The translations under genes were made by a program, and so were the position numbers. DNA of 17,293 nt, taken from Thermodesulfovibrionales bacterium (GTDB lineage Bacteria > Nitrospirota > Thermodesulfovibrionia > Thermodesulfovibrionales > UBA1546). A model generated the notes under the pieces. It searched no databases, had not been told where the DNA came from, and saw only the letters and a program-made list of their open reading frames with translations. How positions within the stretch are numbered: position 1 is the stretch's first letter; the number at the start of each line of letters is the position of its first letter. The DNA lies in NCBI GenBank assembly GCA_030018605.1, contig JASEHP010000021.1:1-17293 (forward strand), written 5' to 3'. Below are positions 12,522 to 17,293 of the stretch, piece by piece.

Positions 12522-13570
12522 ACTTTCAAAAGTTCTTTCTTTTTGCTTTCAGGCATCCGTATTGTATACCTCTCTATCACTTCTTCTGTCGCAGGGTTTA
12601 CTTTTAAAACGAATCTTTCGCCTTTTGAATACACGCTTACATCAACAGACGGAAGATATTTTGCATCAGAGTATCTTGCGCATATTGCCGCCGCAAGATT
12701 AATGAAATCTTGAGAGCCATCGCCGGTAAGGACTGTTACCGGGCTGCCAACGTTTTTTATGCTTAAGATGTAATCGCCTTCTCCTGCAAGGGATTCTATC
12801 TTATCATTGTCTTTTTCATCCCTCCCAGCAATTATCTTGCATGACGCTGAGACCCTGAAATGCCTTCCTGTTCTTAAAAGATGCAAATCTTTCAAAGAGG
12901 GATTCGGATTATGATTCAAAAGCTCCCTAAGCCTGAAAGAATAGTTCGGCTCTGTAAGCAGGCATCCGCCCGCAGGCATTGGGTAGTCTGTAAGCCCGAA
13001 CTCCTTTGCAAGCGCCATCTGCTGTTTCCTTGAGCGGCCGTGAAACGCATGAAGCTTATCTCTGTCAACAATACCGTTTATTTCAGGAATAGTAGGTTCA
13101 AACAGCTTTGCGCTTAAAGGCCTGAGCACAATCCCTGATACGCCTGCTTTTTTATCAATCATGGCAAGAGTATTTCTCATCTGGCTCATGGGCCTTTGCC
13201 CGATGACCTCCCCTGTGATTATAAAATCAGCGCCTGTCACATCCATTAATTCTTTTGCCTCTTTGAGCATAAGAATCCTGCAGTCAATGCACGGATTCAT
13301 GTTTCTGCCGTGGCCGTGCATGGGGTTCTTTACTACCTCAATGAATTTATCTGCAAGATGGCAGAGTTTTACCTCAAAACCGAATTTCTCTGCTGCTGAG
13401 AACGGGTCTTTTGAGCATGAGGACTTATCCGAAATGTCACATCCGAAATGCGTTAGGAATGTTATCGCAGTTACGTCAATGCCCTGCCTCAAGACTGTGA
13501 GAATAGCAAGGGTGCTGTCCAGCCCGCCGGAAAAAAGAGCTATTGCTTTTGGTTTTTTCATATTAGTCAT
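12518..13570 (-). CDS. PP-loop ATPase with C-terminal NFACT-R/DUF814-like domain (tRNA thiolation-like)
   Basis: A 350-residue protein. The N-terminal adenylating domain has the PP-loop SGGLDST at residues 14-20, a NPCIDCR motif (Cys94, Cys97) and GEVIGQRPMSQ, as in tRNA thiouridylases of the ThiI/MnmA/TtuA superfamily. After about residue 205 comes PMPAGGCLLTEP and then a domain resembling NFACT-R (LHLLRTGRHFRVSASCKIIAGRDEKDN). Such fusions are often annotated as ThiI-like or DUF814 proteins; the precise nucleotide modified is not known to me. Starts at 13570 and 13561 are both possible and neither has a clear ribosome site. It is the last gene of the minus-strand group and converges with hisF. 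Confidence 0.82.
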   Translation of the reverse strand: MTNMKKPKAIALFSGGLDSTLAILTVLRQGIDVTAITFLTHFGCDISDKSSCSKDPFSAAEKFGFEVKLCHLADKFIEVVKNPMHGHGRNMNPCIDCRILMLKEAKELMDVTGADFIITGEVIGQRPMSQMRNTLAMIDKKAGVSGIVLRPLSAKLFEPTIPEINGIVDRDKLHAFHGRSRKQQMALAKEFGLTDYPMPAGGCLLTEPNYSFRLRELLNHNPNPSLKDLHLLRTGRHFRVSASCKIIAGRDEKDNDKIESLAGEGDYILSIKNVGSPVTVLTGDGSQDFINLAAAICARYSDAKYLPSVDVSVYSKGERFVLKVNPATEEVIERYTIRMPESKKKELLKV

Positions 13571-13637
13571 TCGTAACTGCTGTATATCACACGCTGCAAA
13601 AAAACGGGAAAGTGGAGCTATGTTTTTCTCCTATACG

Positions 13638-14585
13638 TTATACAACGCCCGCGCGATTCAATTGACGAGTGATGTATTTCTCTCTTTCTTCGCATAACAC
13701 CAGTTGTTCAAGCTTTGGTTCAATACCATGATTGTGTTCTTGTATATATGCTGGAAAGTTAAAAACTAAAGCTTCGACAATTGAGCGTCTGTTTTCGATT
13801 TTGCCACCTGAATGATAAAAGTGATCTCTTGTAACGATATTAAAATGCCGCCAATACTTATGCACCATTTCATTTTTGCGGTAATCATTATGATGCCATG
13901 TCGACAAAATAAAACGCGCTCTTGTGGTCGACAGGAGTTCAAACAAACGATATTCATTGTCTTCCGTCCAGCCGTTATAATAATCAACGTAACGGCCAGA
14001 GTATGGAGGGTCGCAATAAATAATATCATCTTCTGTTGCTTCCGGAATCACTGCTTCAAAAGATTTATTAAGGAATATCCATTCAGGTTGAATGAGACAT
14101 GCGACATCATGCACTTGGTTAACAATCTTCGTGATGTACGATTTGCTAAAACGCTCCGGCTTTTGGCAAAAAGGAATGTTCCACTCGCCTTTTTGATTGA
14201 AACGCATCATTCCATTAAAGCCAGCCCGGGTTAGAAATAAAAAATCAAGAGGGTCGTGTTCTCTATTAAAACGGTTTTTAATAAAGGTAAAATGGTTATA
14301 ACCATTATTTGCAGCCTTTCGCAGTTTCTCACCTTCTGATTCTAAATATTCTCTAACAGTGGATGGAGTTATTTTGCCTTTCTGAATATATTTATAAAAC
14401 CTAATAATGTGAGGGTTGGAATCGCTAAGTAATGCTTGTCGGAACCCTGAATTAACGGCTACAACACCAGTTCCAAGGAAAGGCTCTATCCAGCGCCTAG
14501 TAACATTCGGCACTAAAGCCCGAATCCACGGGACAAGTTTAGTTTTGATCCCTTGACTTTTTATCGGCGGGATAATTATACGCAT
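13638..14585 (-). CDS. EcoRV-type adenine-specific DNA methyltransferase
   Basis: A 315-residue D12-class (alpha group) N6-adenine methyltransferase. The SAM-binding motif EPFLGTG is at residues 34-40 and the catalytic DPPY at 192-195. The N-terminus PPIKSQGIKTKLVPWI, the LDFLFLTRAGFNGMMRFN segment, YITKIVNQV and FILSTWHHNDYRKNE closely resemble M.EcoRV from memory, which methylates the first A of GATATC. Its presence directly behind an EcoRV-like endonuclease makes it the protective methylase. The ATG overlaps the endonuclease stop by 10 bases and has AAGGA at a good distance, so translation is probably coupled. Sequence looks more AT-rich than the neighbouring housekeeping genes, consistent with transfer. 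Specificity for GATATC is an inference from the family. Confidence 0.93.
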   Translation of the reverse strand: MRIIIPPIKSQGIKTKLVPWIRALVPNVTRRWIEPFLGTGVVAVNSGFRQALLSDSNPHIIRFYKYIQKGKITPSTVREYLESEGEKLRKAANNGYNHFTFIKNRFNREHDPLDFLFLTRAGFNGMMRFNQKGEWNIPFCQKPERFSKSYITKIVNQVHDVACLIQPEWIFLNKSFEAVIPEATEDDIIYCDPPYSGRYVDYYNGWTEDNEYRLFELLSTTRARFILSTWHHNDYRKNEMVHKYWRHFNIVTRDHFYHSGGKIENRRSIVEALVFNFPAYIQEHNHGIEPKLEQLVLCEEREKYITRQLNRAGVV

Positions 14586-15514
14586 CCGTCATCCTTTTTC
14601 TTTTTCTTGGTGGCCATAGATACTATCAGTTTTTTATCACCGCGTTTGAAGTTAATAAAGTCTTCAAGACAATGAATCTTTATGGTTTTGCCTTTCAGTT
14701 TCATAGTGGCTAACCCATAGTTCATCCAGTATTCATCAAACCAATCTTCTCCTAATTTTGCAAAAACGCCATCCCCTTGAAGAATGTCTTCAATAAGCGT
14801 AATGGAACCGATGTTTGCAGTATTATGAGACCCTTGTCGATCACTTGCCAGTTGCCATTTTTCACATACAAAGAACTGGAAATCCTTAATTACGGAAGTA
14901 ATCGAACGAAGATTTTCAACCTTAGTTACCTTTCTCTGTCCGATTTTTTGAGGCGCGTCAATTTTAGCATCAAGTTCATTGACGTTTATGACTTCAGTCT
15001 CATCTAAGTCTTTGCCGTCTGTGCGCGTGTAAATGATTCCGAGACAGAAATGCCCTATATATTCCCCATATGGAAACTGTATATTTTTTGTGGAAGAACG
15101 ATCTTTAAAATATGTGCCGTGACTGCCTAAAGTGAAACCATTAACATGCCCTGGGAAGTCTGGATCTCGATACGTAGTCTTAATATCTACAGCAAATTTA
15201 ATGTTAGCATTTTCTTTACTTACAAAACTTAAATCTGGATACCAATTTTGACTTTCTGCAAGGACAATGGAGTAGTTATTCTCTTCTGCGAACTGCAAAA
15301 TTTGTGGGAATAGGTGAATTTCTAATATTTTGGATACGATTTTGGTGTCAGAACTAATAGTATAAATATTTCTGAAAATGTCTATAAAACCCTTAACAGG
15401 CCATCCACCGTCCTCGGCACTGACATGTTCTGACAAGCGGTTCACAAAACCGCGCAAAGAGGTGGAGAATGAACGTTTAGCCTCCTCATATTGGGGTTTA
15501 GTTAATTTTGTCAT
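14576..15514 (-). CDS. EcoRV-family type II restriction endonuclease
   Basis: A 312-residue PD-(D/E)xK endonuclease matching EcoRV along most of its length. The catalytic residues line up with a constant offset of 20: Glu65 (EcoRV E45), Asp94 in WYPDL (D74), Asp110 and Lys112 in FAVDIKTTY (D90, K92); SSDTK near 54-58 matches the EcoRV GSDTK. The minor-groove Q-loop is SQNWYPD versus QQNHYPD, and the recognition loop is GSHNT at 228-232 versus GSGNT in EcoRV. Extra parts compared with EcoRV (245 residues) are about 20 residues at the N-terminus, about 25 near 185-210 and a Lys-rich tail. It is encoded before its methylase in the same operon. The cut site is probably GATATC, but the loop changes leave room for another specificity. 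Confidence 0.93.
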   Translation of the reverse strand: MTKLTKPQYEEAKRSFSTSLRGFVNRLSEHVSAEDGGWPVKGFIDIFRNIYTISSDTKIVSKILEIHLFPQILQFAEENNYSIVLAESQNWYPDLSFVSKENANIKFAVDIKTTYRDPDFPGHVNGFTLGSHGTYFKDRSSTKNIQFPYGEYIGHFCLGIIYTRTDGKDLDETEVINVNELDAKIDAPQKIGQRKVTKVENLRSITSVIKDFQFFVCEKWQLASDRQGSHNTANIGSITLIEDILQGDGVFAKLGEDWFDEYWMNYGLATMKLKGKTIKIHCLEDFINFKRGDKKLIVSMATKKKKKDDGCV

Positions 15515-15547
15515 GCTTTATATTACCTTTGTTGCTTATTTTTTGTC

Positions 15548-15577
15548 ACCCAATCATTAATCATACCCAATGGGTAT
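15548..15577 (-). promoter_or_regulatory. Palindrome and repeat upstream of the restriction operon
   Basis: ATACCCA-a-TGGGTAT (15563-15577) is a perfect 7+1+7 inverted repeat centred about 55 bases before the endonuclease ATG, and ACCCAAT is repeated directly at 15548-15554 and 15565-15571. A further TTGGGTA lies at 15615-15621. A TATATT (about 15606) upstream and a TAATAT five bases before the ATG are possible -10 elements. The arrangement looks like an operator for a regulator of R-M expression, but no controller (C) gene is seen. The rest of 15515-15664 holds nothing else recognisable. Confidence 0.45.
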
Positions 15578-15664
15578 CTACTGTTTTGATGGAGGGAATA
15601 GGAATATAGCACATTTGGGTAAAAAGAGAAAAAAACTTTTAAATCAATACAAAAGAAAGAACAG

Positions 15665-16312
15665 TTATGCTTTCAAAACCCTCTCAACAATCCTCACAAT
15701 CTCCGTGTGAATCTTATCTATGCCTTTTGAGGCTTTTACTATTTTTATCCTTTCCGGTTCTTTTGCAGTAAGCCTAATGAAACCTCTTCTGACTTTTTTG
15801 TGAAACCTTACATCCTCAAGTTCAAGCCTGTCCACTTTATTGATATGCTTGTTTCTCATCAGCCCTGTTTTTACATCCAAATCAAGAAGGATTGTTAAAT
15901 CAGGCCTCATCCCGCCTGTTGCAATCCTGTCAAGAGAATCTATGAGCTTCAGGCTTATGCCCCTCCCGTAGCCCTGATAAGCAACAGTGGAATCACTGAA
16001 CCTGTCTGTTATAACAATCTTCCCCTTTGCAAGAGCGGGAGCAATTTTTTCTCTGATATGCTGAATCCGCGCTGCATTATAAAGCAGAAGCTCTGCCATA
16101 TAATCCATCTTGTCATGTTTAGTTGAAAGAAGCACCTTTCTTATCTCTCTGCTGATAGGCGTGCCTCCTGGCTCTTCGGTAAGCGCTGTCTCATATCCTT
16201 TTTTTCTGAGATATTCAGAGAGCATTCTTGCCTGCGTGGACTTGCCCGTTCCCTCTATGCCTTCAAGAGAGATGAAAATGCCTTTTTTCAGTTTTTGTTT
16301 TCCACTTTTCAC
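15665..16312 (-). CDS. tmk: Thymidylate kinase
   Basis: A 215-residue dTMP kinase making dTDP for DNA synthesis. The P-loop SLEGIEGTGKST is at residues 15-26, the DRFSDSTVAYQG motif follows near 105, and the LID region GLMRNKHINKVDRLE precedes a typical C-terminal helix. The start is a GTG at 16312, supported by AGAGG nine bases upstream and by the position just before the P-loop. It lies 131 bases after the partial methyltransferase gene; that gap holds a palindromic element. Length and motifs are normal. Confidence 0.95.
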   Translation of the reverse strand: MKSGKQKLKKGIFISLEGIEGTGKSTQARMLSEYLRKKGYETALTEEPGGTPISREIRKVLLSTKHDKMDYMAELLLYNAARIQHIREKIAPALAKGKIVITDRFSDSTVAYQGYGRGISLKLIDSLDRIATGGMRPDLTILLDLDVKTGLMRNKHINKVDRLELEDVRFHKKVRRGFIRLTAKEPERIKIVKASKGIDKIHTEIVRIVERVLKA

Positions 16313-16331
16313 TTGAAAATACCTCTAACCT

Positions 16332-16403
16332 GTCATTGCGAGCCGAAGGCGTGGCAATCTTGTCTTTTGAGATTGCTTCGTCGCTACTGCTCCTCGCAAT
16401 GAC
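16332..16403. repeat. 72-bp palindromic element between the methyltransferase gene and tmk
   Basis: Same 11-bp terminal inverted repeats as at 1117-1233: GTCATTGCGAG (16332-16342) and CTCGCAATGAC (16393-16403), with internal GTGGCAATCT pairing to GAGATTGC. At 72 bp it is a shorter version lacking the two small inner hairpins of the longer copy. On the minus strand its 24 codons read VIARS to DEAISKD to ARND, the same open frame as in the DUF488 gene although here it is not coding. Confidence 0.85.
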
Positions 16404-16443
16404 ATTTTCAGCGGTCTTTGCATTTCTTTGAGATATGAGCATT

Positions 16444-17293
16444 TCATTTTGAATATGCCTCTTTGAGCTGCATAAGAATCTGGAATATCTTTGTTGTCTC
16501 CTCAATGCTCCTTGAGCCTGTGCCGCATGACGGCGTAAGGATTATCCTTGAAAGAACAAGGCCTGATGAGATTGCCCTTGACATCTTTTCTATCTTCAGG
16601 TCAAATTGTTTTCTTATTGAATCAAAAGTTTCACGCCTTATTGCATCTGTTGTCGGCACAATCCCCCATGCAAGGCATCCTCCTCTTTCAAGGAATCTGT
16701 CAACATCATCCTTGTACATCAAGAGCGTGTCAAAATATCCGTAGGCGTCAAAGTTCAGAATATCTATGCCTGTTCCCATCACAGAAGGCCAGTCGGCATT
16801 GCCGCAGCAGTGTATGCCTGAAATACCTCCATTGTCTTTTATGGTATCCGACGCCTCTCTTATAAGCCTCATTGCATCATCAGAGTTTACACCGAGATAG
16901 GCTGTGCTGCCGAGGGCAGAGAGTATCGGCTCATCAAGAAATATAATCACATTATCCGCAAACTGCTTAAGCATGCCTATCTGCCATCTGATCTTTGCCT
17001 TAAGAAGCATAAGCGCTATTTCCCTGAGTTCCTCATCAAAATAAACCAGTCTTCCGTCAGCGTCTTTAAGCCCGAGCGCAAAGGTCAGAGGACCTGTTAC
17101 ATGCCCTTTGAGAAACCTAAAAGGCGCTTTAATCATTTTGAGAAATGTATGAAGCCCTCTTCCGTAATCATCAGAGATTGCAATCCTGCTGTCATCAGTG
17201 CATGACTCATAGAACCTTTCGAGTTCATCGCTCTTGTTTCTTTCAATCCAGACCAGTTCTTTTTCTGCATCTATCCTGATATAAGGCATTCCT
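16444..17293 (-). CDS. Core-MetE-like (UroD/MetE fold) zinc methyltransferase, 5' end cut off
   Basis: The gene runs off the right edge, so only the last 282 or so codons are seen. Motifs fit the zinc methyltransferase barrel of cobalamin-independent methionine synthase: VTGPLTFALGL, FLDEPILSALG, GIHCCGNADW (His-x-Cys zinc ligands) and TPSCGTGSRS (third Cys ligand), in the order and spacing of the MetE C-terminal domain. There is no room for the long N-terminal MetE domain in the visible part, and the family members with this pattern are short core-MetE proteins of about 340 residues. They transfer methyl groups to homocysteine or another thiol, in some anaerobes probably from a corrinoid protein rather than folate. 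A methylcobamide:CoM-type methyltransferase is an alternative. The downstream neighbour is tmk. Confidence 0.72.
   Translation of the reverse strand, partial: GMPYIRIDAEKELVWIERNKSDELERFYESCTDDSRIAISDDYGRGLHTFLKMIKAPFRFLKGHVTGPLTFALGLKDADGRLVYFDEELREIALMLLKAKIRWQIGMLKQFADNVIIFLDEPILSALGSTAYLGVNSDDAMRLIREASDTIKDNGGISGIHCCGNADWPSVMGTGIDILNFDAYGYFDTLLMYKDDVDRFLERGGCLAWGIVPTTDAIRRETFDSIRKQFDLKIEKMSRAISSGLVLSRIILTPSCGTGSRSIEETTKIFQILMQLKEAYSK

Noticed and set aside
13571..13637. Controller protein gene or attachment site next to the restriction-modification genes
   Set aside because: The gap is short and holds no open frame, direct repeat or tRNA-like sequence.
16263..16505. 80-codon open frame on the minus strand across the tmk upstream gap
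   Set aside because: Its middle is the palindromic element and its ends overlap tmk and the methyltransferase gene in other frames; it is open only because the element keeps that frame open.

Overview
The window looks like a piece of a draft or metagenome-derived genome from an anaerobic, two-membrane bacterium, most plausibly Nitrospirota or a nearby deep lineage. This is an inference from three things. There is a corrinoid-protein activator (RACo-type) and a core-MetE-like methyltransferase. SpoIID-like, SPOR and pseudopilin genes sit among housekeeping genes. Mosaic palindromic repeats are scattered between and inside genes. No rRNA, tRNA, CRISPR array or transposase was seen, and taxonomy cannot be settled from the window alone.

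Left part (1-2241, all minus strand): an accessory patch. A VapB/VapC-type toxin-antitoxin pair with a recognisable promoter and operator runs into a DUF488 gene, then a GspH/FimT-like pseudopilin frameshifted at a run of eight A, then a small HEPN-domain protein whose C-terminus is made by a palindromic repeat. The DUF488 gene carries a 117-bp palindromic element inserted exactly in frame.

Central part (2310-12521, all plus strand): housekeeping genes, mostly tightly packed. They are asd (lysine/threonine/methionine branch), a RACo-like ferredoxin-ASKHA protein, queH, a SpoIID-family protein, queA, a SPOR-domain protein, phoH, a short PgpH-like 7TM-HD protein, ybeY and hisF. QueA and QueH are the last two steps of queuosine synthesis. 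PhoH, PgpH-like and YbeY form the widely conserved RNA-metabolism/nucleotide-signalling cluster. Many of these genes overlap or abut (spoIID/queA 14 nt, phoH/pgpH 35 nt, pgpH/ybeY 65 nt). Tandem repeats of 7- and 8-bp units lie in variable loops of queA and ybeY.

Right part (12518-17293, all minus strand): a partial core-MetE-like gene, thymidylate kinase, an EcoRV-family restriction-modification pair (R before M, overlapping by 10 bp) and a PP-loop tRNA-thiolation-like protein convergent with hisF. The endonuclease keeps the EcoRV catalytic residues at identical spacing but differs at two base-recognition loops.

The most unusual material is the family of palindromic elements. Two copies share 11-bp perfect terminal inverted repeats, have lengths divisible by three and keep the same reading frame open; one is spliced into a coding gene. 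Also of note are TATAAT hexamers placed so close to start codons that leaderless transcripts are suggested.
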